Source: JAVKLU01 sp031538895 (lineage in GTDB: Bacteria > Pseudomonadota > Gammaproteobacteria > Burkholderiales > Burkholderiaceae). From it: a DNA stretch of 19,110 nt. The position numbers and the translations under genes were made by a program. Shown piece by piece: positions 5,167 through 13,444 of this stretch. The notes below the pieces were generated by a model, which was not told the DNA's origin, ran no database searches, and worked only from the letters and a program-made list of their open reading frames with translations. The stretch's first letter is position 1; every line of letters begins with the position of its first letter. The stretch spans positions 1-19,110 of the forward strand of contig JAVKLU010000063.1 in assembly GCA_031538895.1 (NCBI GenBank), given 5' to 3'.

Positions 5167-7894
5167 GATTCTCGCCGGTTCCGCTTAAAGCGGAAGCATT
5201 GGAAGGATCAATTTTCCCGTCCAACGCGCCTGAGACGCCTTTTACAGCGATTGCTGTCAAATTGTCGGTTTCAGCAGCCTTGTTTGCCGCCCCCGTAAGG
5301 TCCTTGTTCTGCTGGACTAATGCTACCCCTGCACTATCGATTTCGGGCTTGACTGCATTCTCTTTATTGACTACTTTTTGGGGTAGACCGCCATTATTAA
5401 GAGAACCGGCCCCTAAACCTTTTGGGGGAGGTGATTTGTTTGCTTGGGCAGCGAATCTTTTGGCCTCTCTTTCGATATCAGCCTTTGCTTTAATGTCCGC
5501 TTGATTTTTAGCAGCATTTGCCATGAGCGCTTGACCCTCAGGTGTATTCTTAAGGCCTTCAACCGTAGGTTGGCCTTTAGATTGAAAGTTGAAGGAGTCG
5601 TCAATACGCCCACTATTTACTATAGCGGCCTGTTGATGTTCTATTGCGTGATTGCGATTAGTATTTTTAGCCCAATCAATTGATACGGTATAACCCTGTT
5701 GCTCTAGCCTGCTCGCTTGTTCTGTTAATGTCTGAGCTTGGGTGAGTGCTGCCGAACTCGTTTCTGCAAGCGCAGCAGCATGGCCTAGGCTGGCTTGCAC
5801 ACTAGAATTTTTACTTGTCGCTCCCTGTATAGCCGTTCTGAATTCTTTGCTACTACTCCACAATTGATCGAATTTTTTAAGCGCAGTCGCTTTATCTTCC
5901 TCTGCAGTCGTGTTTTGGGTTGATAGTGTATCTGTCTTACCTTCATCGTAGGCCTCTGTTGAACTTATACTTGCTCCCATCTGAGTCGTTAACCCCACGG
6001 TGGCGTTTGATAATACTGTATTATTCTGCCTACCCGTAACTTGCGTTGCCTTCCCCGCACTATTCCCAGCGCTTTGGGATTTACTTAATGATGCCTGTAC
6101 TGCCGCAGCTTCTTGCTCTGAGAAGCCTTGACCTGTTAAAGCTGTTTTGATCCTCGTCCATTCTCGGCCACTTGCCTTTGTGAGCCCCGCTCTGGCCTCG
6201 GTCGAACTCGTGGTTTGTTGAGACAATGCGGAACTTATTTGTGCTGAGGCAATCTTATTCATGGAATCCACCTGCGACTTAGTACTAACCGCACTTATAG
6301 AGCGGTTATTCATGAGTTCCGATACTGCCGAGTTCCTGACTCCCTGGGTGTAAGTGTCACCTCTTGCATCGGTAGTTTTAGCAATAAACGGACTGCTGTC
6401 TGACTCAGATAAATCTGTTTTGTTACCGGTGAGCGTATCAAAGCTCCTATTACCAAAGCTGTAATTGCCGGTTGTTTGACTTTGTGCCGCTCCTGCGGCA
6501 GCGGATTGGGCGCTAGAAGTGCTCCCGTGGAGTGCACTCGCTATCCCGTCAAAAGAACCTTTGACGATGGCCCCTGCGATCACGGGTACCGACCAGAGTA
6601 AGTTGCTGGCCACGGACATGGCACTCAGACTGGTCTCCACTATGTCAAAGTTGTTGAGCATATTGGGGTCTCCGCCGCTGGCATGTACTAACGAAAACAC
6701 ATTACTCGCACTATTGGCGGTGGCGATCCCGTTGATGATGGCGTACAGAGGCGGCCACAATTCAATCCAAAACAGGGCCATTACATAACTACTTAAAATT
6801 TTGCCTGAATAGGCGGGACCGCCAATAAAAAGTAGCATCACCATAACTGGGAAGAGCACAATGATGATTGCTTGCATTACATTGCGTAGGAGCGGTAGCG
6901 CAGTTTGAGCGAGATGAGCGTTTTGTTTATAAGTGTTAAGAGTTGTCATTTCTGTCTGTGTGCGAGCCAAGGCTTCAGCGGCACCGATGGCATCGTTGTC
7001 CATTTTGGCGATGGTTGCATCCGATCCTTTCCACATATTGGCCAGCATGGCGTTTTGAATAATGGTGCTGGCATCGCTCCCCGTATTGGTCATGTAGGCA
7101 TAGGCCGAGGTGGTGGCGGTCAAGAATTTTACTTGTGCGTTGTTTGCGTTTTCCTTATAAAACGCCGGAAAAAATTTTGCCGCCATGCGACTGGTTACCG
7201 TGTTTGACTCGGCAACAAAATTCTTTTTAAGATCTTCCGCGGCGACATTACAAGTATCGTTCTTAACACTCCCCTTTTGATGCCATTGGGTGAACAATGT
7301 TTTATTGGTTTTTTCAAATAAATCTCTGACTAAATTGTTGGATTTAGCAATTTCTTCTAGCGTGTACAAATGGTAAAGATTGATGTCATAGAAAGCGCAG
7401 TTCCCGACAAACATTTCGATGTCGTTTTTAAGGATTGGATCGGAAATACTGGCCTGGTTAACCCCTGACAGCAGACTGTCCCCAAACATCATGCCGTTGC
7501 CTTGATATTTGATTTCGTTGGGTAGCGTTAAAGCGGTTTCGTATTGAGTGGTGAGCCAGTCACCGATTTTGCTAGTGGCGTGACCAAATATCGCCAAGGA
7601 GAGCGGTACATTAGCCACCACTACTGGGGGTTGAGTACCGACTTTATCAACGATAGCGATCGGAGTCTTAGGCACCAATAGCAAAAAATTTAACAATATG
7701 ATGTGAAATAACCAATGACCCAAGTCCATACGCATTTTGGCGACGGCGACAGCCAAAAACAGCATAAAACCAATCAAGGCTAGGGTTTTGAGTAAACCTT
7801 GATAATCGTTACCACCCATGATGGCGGCGACGCCATTAAAAATTTGCGCTAATACCGCTACGTTACCGTAGCTATATATCTCGAATACGGGCAT
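5159..7894 (-). CDS. traG: TraG: mating-pair stabilisation protein of an F-type conjugation system
   Basis: This 911-aa protein is close to the about 940 residues of F TraG. The N-terminus (MPVFEIYSYGNVAVLAQIFNG) is typical of TraG_N. Hydrophobic segments lie at about residues 35-80 and 335-395 (including LFIGGPAYSGKI and FWIELWPPLYAIIN), giving an inner-membrane N-terminal half. The rest is a long Ser/Thr/Ala/Gln-rich, probably helical, periplasmic domain with few hydrophobic stretches. In F-type systems TraG acts with TraN to stabilise mating pairs and with the pilus-assembly machinery, and its C-terminal part takes part in entry exclusion by contacting TraS of the recipient. It follows traH on the same strand and looks intact. 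Confidence 0.92.
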   Translation of the reverse strand: MPVFEIYSYGNVAVLAQIFNGVAAIMGGNDYQGLLKTLALIGFMLFLAVAVAKMRMDLGHWLFHIILLNFLLLVPKTPIAIVDKVGTQPPVVVANVPLSLAIFGHATSKIGDWLTTQYETALTLPNEIKYQGNGMMFGDSLLSGVNQASISDPILKNDIEMFVGNCAFYDINLYHLYTLEEIAKSNNLVRDLFEKTNKTLFTQWHQKGSVKNDTCNVAAEDLKKNFVAESNTVTSRMAAKFFPAFYKENANNAQVKFLTATTSAYAYMTNTGSDASTIIQNAMLANMWKGSDATIAKMDNDAIGAAEALARTQTEMTTLNTYKQNAHLAQTALPLLRNVMQAIIIVLFPVMVMLLFIGGPAYSGKILSSYVMALFWIELWPPLYAIINGIATANSASNVFSLVHASGGDPNMLNNFDIVETSLSAMSVASNLLWSVPVIAGAIVKGSFDGIASALHGSTSSAQSAAAGAAQSQTTGNYSFGNRSFDTLTGNKTDLSESDSSPFIAKTTDARGDTYTQGVRNSAVSELMNNRSISAVSTKSQVDSMNKIASAQISSALSQQTTSSTEARAGLTKASGREWTRIKTALTGQGFSEQEAAAVQASLSKSQSAGNSAGKATQVTGRQNNTVLSNATVGLTTQMGASISSTEAYDEGKTDTLSTQNTTAEEDKATALKKFDQLWSSSKEFRTAIQGATSKNSSVQASLGHAAALAETSSAALTQAQTLTEQASRLEQQGYTVSIDWAKNTNRNHAIEHQQAAIVNSGRIDDSFNFQSKGQPTVEGLKNTPEGQALMANAAKNQADIKAKADIEREAKRFAAQANKSPPPKGLGAGSLNNGGLPQKVVNKENAVKPEIDSAGVALVQQNKDLTGAANKAAETDNLTAIAVKGVSGALDGKIDPSNASALSGTGENPT

Positions 7895-7908
7895 CTCGGA
7901 CTCCTAGG

Positions 7909-7932
7909 TAGAGGCAACTATAGAGGCAACTA
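7909..7932. repeat. Perfect 12-bp tandem duplication between traH and traG
   Basis: TAGAGGCAACTA occurs twice back to back (7909-7920 and 7921-7932), just upstream of traG on the minus strand. It lies in the 41-bp gap after the traH stop codon. Read on the minus strand, the repeats contain TAGTTGCCTCTA and place the traG ribosome site just beyond them. Confidence 0.8.
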
Positions 7933-7935
7933 CAG

Positions 7936-9291
7936 TCATTTTTTGAAATTGGCCAAAGCAACGGCTTTGTGTAACTGCCGATTGAAACTTTCTATCTGGT
8001 CTGTCACCGCTTTAACGCTGGCCAATTGTTGGTAGCTTTTCGCGATAGAGCCGGCAATTTGGGCGTTGAATTTTTGCAAATTGTCCCGAACACCTGCCAA
8101 GAATTCTTTTACCTGTACATCGGGGTAGGCGCTACCTTGGGCAATTGCCTGATTTATTTGTACTTCGGTCTTAGCGAGCAAACTTCTTAAATACTCTTGT
8201 GCAATCACATTTTTGTATTGGTGGATCAAAGGCGATGCTTTATCGTTTAAGGCGACTTGAACGAGTAACTTAAAAATGGGTAAGGTGGTCGCGTCCAAAA
8301 AACTGGCGATGTCTTGTTTTTGAGTGTCTTGATAGTTATTTGATTGAATCCAGGTCACATATGTGTCTAATCGGCTGCCGATGACAACGCCCAAATCGCC
8401 GACAACCGCACCGGCCCCAGTATTGGTAGCGCAGTTTTCTCCTTTTGAGTCGCAGACAAAATACCCCTGCACGGGTTCAGTCGTAAAAAACACATCAGGT
8501 TTATAGATTGATGGGGAAAAGATTTGATAACTGGAAGCCTTGCCATCTTGTATGGTAACCACGTCGGTACCGGTGACGTTGATAATGAAATTACGATCGT
8601 CCGCTGGCACACCGGCTTTTACTAAAAGTTGCCACATCACATTGCCACCTGTGAAGTAAGTCGATGCCGAAGGATCGTCTTTGGCTTTTTTCGCAGCTTC
8701 GTTAATACCAGCTTGGCTTTGACAATATGCTTTGGCTTGAGCCGCATCCTTTCCGTCCAATATTTGTTGGTCTTCACACTTCTTGCTGGGCATAAGCGAA
8801 ATCGCGCCATCCACCAGTCCCTTAGCCATGTCGCATGAGGATTTAGAAAATTGGGTGAATCGGTCCATTTCACCTTTGATCTGGTCAAGCGTACCCTTAA
8901 TCATTGGTGTTACGGTGTTAAGGGCCAGCATAAAAGCATAACCAAGCGCACTTGAGCCAATGTTTTTTACCGCATCAATGAACTCATTCCCATTGATAAA
9001 CGAAAAAGACCCGCCATAAATATCGATACCATTGCAACCGGCCTTGATGCTGGGCTGTTGAAAGGAGGCAAGGCGGTAGATCTTATTAGGAACACGGATA
9101 GAAGCTGACCCACCGGTGTAGTAGTTGGCGGTTTGGCCACTGTAGGCACCATTTTTTGTAATGTTGACTTGTGCGTTAGCCCCCATAGAGGTAAACATCT
9201 CGTTGAGGCTTTCAGTACTAATGCCACCGGCGGTGGCAGTTTGCGAGAGGATTAAGGCATTAACCAGAATCAGTGCGATGATTTTTTTCAT
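7936..9291 (-). CDS. traH: TraH: F-type pilus assembly / type IV secretion protein
   Basis: This 451-aa protein starts at ATG 9291, two bases after the traF stop codon; an in-frame TTG at 9297 overlaps that stop. The signal peptide (MKKIIALILVNALILSQTATA) is followed by GGISTESLNEMFTSMGANAQVN, a typical mature TraH N-terminus. SIRVPNKIYRLASFQQPSIKAGCNGIDIYGGSFSFI (residues about 62-97) is the conserved core of the family. The C-terminal third is predicted coiled coil (about residues 370-445). The length agrees with F TraH (about 458 aa). TraH is a periplasmic or outer-membrane-associated component needed for F pilus extension and works with TraF, TraU, TraW and TrbI. It is tightly coupled to traF. 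Confidence 0.93.
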   Translation of the reverse strand: MKKIIALILVNALILSQTATAGGISTESLNEMFTSMGANAQVNITKNGAYSGQTANYYTGGSASIRVPNKIYRLASFQQPSIKAGCNGIDIYGGSFSFINGNEFIDAVKNIGSSALGYAFMLALNTVTPMIKGTLDQIKGEMDRFTQFSKSSCDMAKGLVDGAISLMPSKKCEDQQILDGKDAAQAKAYCQSQAGINEAAKKAKDDPSASTYFTGGNVMWQLLVKAGVPADDRNFIINVTGTDVVTIQDGKASSYQIFSPSIYKPDVFFTTEPVQGYFVCDSKGENCATNTGAGAVVGDLGVVIGSRLDTYVTWIQSNNYQDTQKQDIASFLDATTLPIFKLLVQVALNDKASPLIHQYKNVIAQEYLRSLLAKTEVQINQAIAQGSAYPDVQVKEFLAGVRDNLQKFNAQIAGSIAKSYQQLASVKAVTDQIESFNRQLHKAVALANFKK

Positions 9292-9293
9292 GA

Positions 9294-10121
9294 TCAATTC
9301 AGAGATGGTTGGGGGTTTGGCCGAGTGTTTTGATCGGCGCGTTGTTGTAGCTCACTAAAACTCATCATGCCTGCGCCCAAGGGGATGATATTTCCTGTTT
9401 GGGGCGAGGCGAGAAAGACGCTTGGTACCGCGCTGACACCTAAGGTGCGTGCGACTCCGTTATCGGTTATCGGGCTGGGATATTCAGGTAGTCCCTTGCC
9501 ATCGGTTGACACGGGGAAGACGGTCATACCGTACTGCTCCGAGAACTGTTTGACAATCGGGGCGAAAGCATGGCAATACGGACAGTCGGAGCGGAAAAAG
9601 AAGTACATGCCATAGCTATGGCCAATAGTTTTGAGACGATTTTGTTGACCGATTCTTTGCTCATCCTCATAGACAGTTAAGGCCAGTGGAGCGACGGGAC
9701 GACCGGAGAAGGTGTTATCCAGTTGCGGGTTGGCAAAGACAACCTTTTGAAAAACATCTGCAAATTTTTGCGATAGGGCAAAAACTTGTTGCTGCTTTTC
9801 AAGGAAGTTTTTAACATTTGTCGGAGTCGGATTGACTACGGCGACGGCTTTTAGCTGCTCGACGTCTTTTTGCAGTTTTTCGAGTTGCGAGACTTCTTTG
9901 GGGACGACACTTGCTTGCTTAGGCGCTTCCTCTTTGAACTCTTTGTCGGACTTCCGAGGTCCATACCAAAAATAATCACGATTCGGATTTCCCCAGATAG
10001 ACTGCTCCCACCAAGGAATGGGTTTAGTCTGCTCGCTTGATGACGTATAGGTTTGAGCTTGGACGTTCGCACTAATCGCGACACTTATCAAGAGTGGTAG
10101 GTAAAACAAATGCTTATTCAT
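9294..10121 (-). CDS. traF: TraF: F-type pilus assembly protein with thioredoxin-like domain
   Basis: This 275-aa protein has a signal peptide (residues 1-22, cleavage after ANVQA or QAQ). It then has the family signature rich in aromatic residues (PIPWWEQSIWGNPNRDYFWYGP, residues 35-56), a coiled-coil-like stretch (75-125) and a thioredoxin-like domain (about 155-262). That domain carries Cys180-Pro-Tyr-Cys183 and a cis-proline loop (AVPSV, Pro233). F-plasmid TraF has the same fold but lacks a CXXC pair, which in F is carried by TrbB; here the pair suggests that TraF itself may be a disulphide oxidoreductase or isomerase acting on Cys-rich partners such as TraN. Its 5' side faces the divergent hicAB module. 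No clear ribosome site precedes the start. Confidence 0.92.
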   Translation of the reverse strand: MNKHLFYLPLLISVAISANVQAQTYTSSSEQTKPIPWWEQSIWGNPNRDYFWYGPRKSDKEFKEEAPKQASVVPKEVSQLEKLQKDVEQLKAVAVVNPTPTNVKNFLEKQQQVFALSQKFADVFQKVVFANPQLDNTFSGRPVAPLALTVYEDEQRIGQQNRLKTIGHSYGMYFFFRSDCPYCHAFAPIVKQFSEQYGMTVFPVSTDGKGLPEYPSPITDNGVARTLGVSAVPSVFLASPQTGNIIPLGAGMMSFSELQQRADQNTRPNPQPSLN

Positions 10122-10136
10122 AGCAGTGTTTAATGG

Positions 10137-10165
10137 TTGACAGATAGTGTCGTATATGACATCAT
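10137..10165 (+). promoter_or_regulatory. hicAB promoter with palindromic operator in its spacer
   Basis: A consensus -35 box TTGACA (10137-10142) is followed by 17 bases and CATCAT (10160-10165; four of six -10 consensus bases). The spacer and the first bases of the -10 box contain TGTCGTATATGACA (10148-10161), a 14-bp palindrome with one mismatched pair. This is the expected place for HicB autorepression. Transcription would begin at about 10172, almost at the hicA GTG. Confidence 0.55.
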
Positions 10166-10171
10166 TAAAAT

Positions 10172-10414
10172 GTGACTAAACACGATAAACTCCTTACTAA
10201 AATGCGCACCAATCCAAGAGATTGGCGGATTGAGTCTTTGCAATCGATTGCGACTCGTTATGGAATTGAATGGCGCACATTGGGCGGGAGTCATGTAGTT
10301 TTCTCAAAAAGTGGGGTGGACTTTGATTTAAGTGTTCCGGCTAAAAGACCTATCAAGCCTATTTACATCCGCCTGTTCCTTGAAATGATTGATAAGGTGA
10401 ATAATCATGACTGA
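10172..10414 (+). CDS. hicA: HicA-family mRNA interferase toxin
   Basis: This 80-aa protein uses GTG at 10172, or possibly the internal ATG at 10202 (70 aa). Neither has a clear Shine-Dalgarno, and the predicted transcription start nearly coincides with the GTG, so the message may be leaderless. The dsRNA-binding-like HicA fold is supported by the pattern YGIEWRTLGGSHVVF with the conserved His41 expected to be catalytic, followed by a beta strand and PAKRPIKPIYIRLFLEMID. HicA toxins cleave mRNA and are neutralised by HicB. The gene overlaps hicB by 8 bases. It is inserted between traF and traN on the opposite strand. Confidence 0.85.
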   Translation: MTKHDKLLTKMRTNPRDWRIESLQSIATRYGIEWRTLGGSHVVFSKSGVDFDLSVPAKRPIKPIYIRLFLEMIDKVNNHD

Positions 10415-10802
10415 AATTCTGATTCCTGAAGTTGTTCCACCGTTTCCTTTTGAGGACTATTCCGCGATTTTGGAGCCCTTGTCGATCGAAGATGGCGGCG
10501 GTTATGTCATTAGTTTTCCTGACTTGCCTGGCTGTATGTCTGATGGTGAAACCATTGAAGAGACAATTGCCAGCGGCAGGGAGGCATTTAAGATATGGGT
10601 AGCCGCGCGGGCGCACCAACAAAAAACCATACCAAAACCGACTCTTCACGGACAAACTGCGGAACCGGTCCGTTTGATGCAAAGACTCCCTAGAAGCCTG
10701 CACGCACGCTTGACTGCGCGCGCTAAAAGCGAAGGCACTTCGTTGAACACTTTGGTGACGATGTTGTTGGCGGAGGGCTTGGGGCGTAGAGATCATATTT
10801 AG
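10407..10802 (+). CDS. hicB: HicB-family antitoxin
   Basis: This 131-aa protein overlaps the end of hicA by 8 bases, so translation is probably coupled. Residues about 15-65 hold the degenerate RNase-H-like HicB core (YSAILEPL, GGYVISFPDLPGCMSDGET, EETIASGREAFKIW). Residues about 88-128 (VRLMQRLPRSLHARLTARAK then NTLVTMLLAEGL) resemble a ribbon-helix-helix DNA-binding domain. HicB binds HicA at its active site and represses the operon through the DNA-binding domain; the palindrome at 10148-10161 is the likely target. The length fits the long HicB type. Confidence 0.87.
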   Translation: MTEILIPEVVPPFPFEDYSAILEPLSIEDGGGYVISFPDLPGCMSDGETIEETIASGREAFKIWVAARAHQQKTIPKPTLHGQTAEPVRLMQRLPRSLHARLTARAKSEGTSLNTLVTMLLAEGLGRRDHI

Positions 10803-10855
10803 TTTTGACAAATGGATGGCTTTGGAATGAGTAGGCGTTTATTTGATTTTTAATG

Positions 10856-11685
10856 TCATTTGCCAGACGGGTTTTGAGCCATATTTTTGATTTTCTCGAT
10901 CAACTCGTTAATTTTGTTGGGGTCAATTAACTTGGCTTTGATGTCATCGGCAATTTCAGTGAAATCGATTTTTGAGAAGTCCATTTGCGTGATCTGTTCG
11001 GCGGTGATTCCATCGCAATTAGTTTGATGGGTGTCGTAATACAGCCCTTCTCGATTAGTAAACTTGGTTTGTCCCAATTGTTCACGGGCGGCTGAGACAA
11101 TGATTCGCGCGAGTTTGGAGCCAAATACACAGTGCGCTTCATTTCGAATCAAACATTTATTGCGGGCGAGTGTTACTGACCGGCCAGAGATTTTTGGGTA
11201 GGGAGCAAGCAGCGAACCGCAATAACTTCCAGCGTAGTAATTGGTGCCTGCGAGTCTGGCTTGATCGAGTTCTTTTTCTTCTTGCTTGCAAAGCAATGCG
11301 TCACCCAATCCACCCAAGCCAGTGCTTTGCGTATTACAACAAGCAATGGTGGGGCCAATAAGGTCAAATCCGGTTCGGCAAGATTTTTCTGCTCCTACAA
11401 AAATGGGAGTGTTTGACCGCACACCCGAGTCGGTAAATTTTTTGAGGGTGTTGAGTGCAGAAACCGCTTGCAATATACCGGTATCTTGCCCTTGCGTGTT
11501 CGCGTTAAAACAATTTCCGTCGGTACAAAATTGCTGCGTATCACAATTGACGCCAGAAGATTTTTGTTCGTTTTTGCAGGAATACTCGAACTCAAAATAC
11601 CCGCAACTCGGATCGTCCTTAGTCGCTCCAGTGCCGTCTACACATGATTTTTTGACGAGCGAGCATTCGGGACGGGCCGTAATTG
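10856..11685 (-). pseudogene. traN: traN, 3' part only (5' part missing at a junction with phage DNA)
   Basis: About 275 residues of the TraN C-terminal half remain. They are Cys-rich, as expected: ECSLVKKSCVDG, then CGYFEFEYSCK, CDTQQFCTDGNCF, FDLIGPTIACC, and the conserved end CVFGSKLARIIVSAAREQLG with NCDGITAEQITQMDFSKIDF. TraN is a disulphide-rich outer-membrane adhesin that stabilises mating pairs by binding recipient outer-membrane proteins; complete proteins are about 600 aa or more. The frame stays open beyond the junction to an ATG at 11845, but that extension is antisense to a tail fibre gene and is not TraN. The breakpoint, judged by where similarity stops, is about 11670-11690. 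Without signal peptide or N-terminal half it cannot be functional as it stands. Confidence 0.85.
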
Positions 11686-12773
11686 AAGTGCAGGAGTTCA
11701 AGACCGCTGGTTGTGCGCAGAGCCTGAAACAGTACGACGCCAGCGGCAGCAAGGTAGCGGCGGTTATCGCAGTGAACCAGTTGGTGGACGTGGAATACGA
11801 CGGCGTGGACTTCGTGCTGCTCGACCCACTGCCAGTCGCAGCCATGCCGCTTTCGGCCCTTCAACTTCCAGTGATCGACAAATCAATAGGCATGATGCCG
11901 GTCGCTGCTACCGCAGTGGCAGGCAATGGTGGAACCGTCTCGCTGGCTGCAGGCACCGCTTTCACGCTTGGCACGGAAGTCACCGCCGGTGTATCAGCCT
12001 TTACCCAGAACTGCGCTTCGGCTGTATGGACAAGCCCTGCGCTTGTGGCCAACGCAGAGTACTTCCTTCGGGCGCAGTTCGTCGCCGGGGTGCTGACCTT
12101 CTACGTGCAGCGAGGAACACTGGCTGACACCGAGCCAGCCTCTCGGACGGGCACCGTAAATGGCGCTTCAGGTGGTGGCTTCTATTCCACCACGCTGGAC
12201 ATCTGTTTGGCACGGATCGTGACCGGCGCAGCAGGAACAACTCCGAGTGTTCAGAAGGTGATCAACCGCAGATCAATTTCTTGGTCGGCCACTTTGAATG
12301 GCTCTGGGACGATTTATCTGCCAATTGATCCATTCACACGAACGGGGCGGATTACGTCTTCTAATCCAACGCCGCACGCGACCCTGATCACGGCTATTTC
12401 GCATGGCTCTGCGGGTTGGACTGGTGCTTCATATTGGTATGGGGCTCCAACCGGCGCAAGCGGCAGTACTCCTATGGCAGCTAGCTCGCTTAATTGGGTG
12501 GCTAATGCGGCAATCATCATCAACAGCAACAACTACGTCGGGGATATGACCGTATCCACCTGCGCGGGGATGTTTGATCACGCAAGCAAAAACTCAATGT
12601 GGCAGGTATTCCAGTCTGAGCATTGTCTTAACGACGCTGCAGGTACTTATGGAGACGAAAACTTACTCGGCATGGGAACGAAAAACATGCTGCAGGCCGA
12701 CTACGACAACGGCCTGGCCGTGAGTTATTCCAACTGCGTGAACGCTCTTTTGACTTGGGAGATTGTGCGATGA
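11680..12773 (+). pseudogene. Phage tail fibre or tail protein gene, 5'-truncated
   Basis: About 360 residues in one frame. The recognisable part begins near QEFKTAG and continues with KQYDASGSKVAAVIAVN and VEYDGVDFVLLDP, a pattern common in phage tail proteins. A long Gly/Ser/Thr/Ala-rich beta-structured region follows, ending MLQADYDNGLAVSYSNCVNALLTWEIVR. The frame stays open upstream to 11286, but there it runs antisense through traN, so the true 5' end has been lost. The base composition is clearly richer in GC than the tra genes to the left. The stop codon overlaps the next start codon as ATGA, so the pair was translated together in the original phage. Confidence 0.7.
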
Positions 12774-13291
12774 GAATCGTTGAAGACATGCTTGCCTATG
12801 ACGGCGAGTTGCGGCCTATTCGGCCATCAGAGTTTCATGACTGGATTGATGGCAAATGGGTGCTGAACCCTGCCAAGCAGTCTGCGGCCTTTGACAAGGC
12901 CAAAGCTGCTGCGGGTGCCTCCATTGACCAGTTTCATGCCGACACCGTGCAAAAGCTGGTGGGTAGTCCCACTCAGGTCGAAAAAGACACCTGGTCGCTC
13001 AAACTGGAAGCAGCCAGCGCCATCACCAACAAGACCACAGTCAGTGCCGCTGGCCAAGCGTTCCTCGCTGGTGCCGGTATGACCACGGATGCGACCAAGG
13101 CCGCTTGGGCCGCCTCGGTGCTGGCCAAGTCGGCTGCGTATGCCCAGGTAGTCGGATTGGCTGAACGGCTGCGGGATACGGCCCGCACAGCAGTCAAGGC
13201 GGCTACCGATGAGGCATCACTCAAGGCCGCTCTGGATGCGCAACGCGCTGCCGCTGATGCGGTGGTGGCCAGCCTGCTGAAAGGCACCTGA
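12770..13291 (+). CDS. Phage tail-fibre-assembly-like protein
   Basis: This 173-aa protein starts at ATG 12770, overlapping the stop codon of the tail fibre gene; a TTG further upstream in frame is unlikely. The N-terminus (YDGELRPIRPSEFHDWIDGKWVLN) has the aromatic pattern found in small proteins following tail fibre genes. Residues 45-173 are Ala-rich and largely helical, with alternating charged residues. By position and composition it resembles the DUF4376-type or tail-assembly chaperone proteins that help fibre folding or attachment; the exact family is uncertain. It appears complete, but without the rest of the phage it is probably a relic. Confidence 0.6.
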   Translation: MRIVEDMLAYDGELRPIRPSEFHDWIDGKWVLNPAKQSAAFDKAKAAAGASIDQFHADTVQKLVGSPTQVEKDTWSLKLEAASAITNKTTVSAAGQAFLAGAGMTTDATKAAWAASVLAKSAAYAQVVGLAERLRDTARTAVKAATDEASLKAALDAQRAAADAVVASLLKGT

Positions 13292-13311
13292 CCCAAGAAA
13301 AGAAACGGCGA

Positions 13312-13341
13312 CTGACAAGGATGCGCTAACACCCTTGTCAG
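13312..13341. terminator. Perfect 9-bp stem-loop after the tail-assembly gene
   Basis: CTGACAAGG (13312-13320) and CCTTGTCAG (13333-13341) form a perfect 9-bp stem around a 12-base loop. It lies 20 bases after the stop codon of the tail-assembly gene. There is no T tract, so it may be a factor-assisted terminator or recombination-associated repeat rather than a simple intrinsic terminator. The remaining 103 bases before the methylase show no gene. Confidence 0.45.
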
Positions 13342-13444
13342 CCCCAAACCTGCTGATTGCGCAGCAAGCCCGGCAAGGCACGTCCCACCTGTACAGGCGT
13401 GTTAAGCCTACCAGATTTTTACTAAGTGAAAGAGGCTTGCAATA

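Noticed and set aside
11286..11680. Upstream plus-strand extension of the tail fibre frame
   Set aside because: It is antisense to recognisable TraN sequence; the frame is open by chance, so it was not counted as part of the tail gene.
11686..11845. Minus-strand extension of traN to an ATG at 11845
   Set aside because: The Ser/Thr-rich residues are the antisense of the tail fibre gene and do not resemble a TraN N-terminus or signal peptide.
13342..13444. Search for a Com-type regulator upstream of the methylase
   Set aside because: Prophage methylases are often preceded by a small zinc-finger Com gene, but no such frame or Cys pattern with a start codon could be read in this gap.
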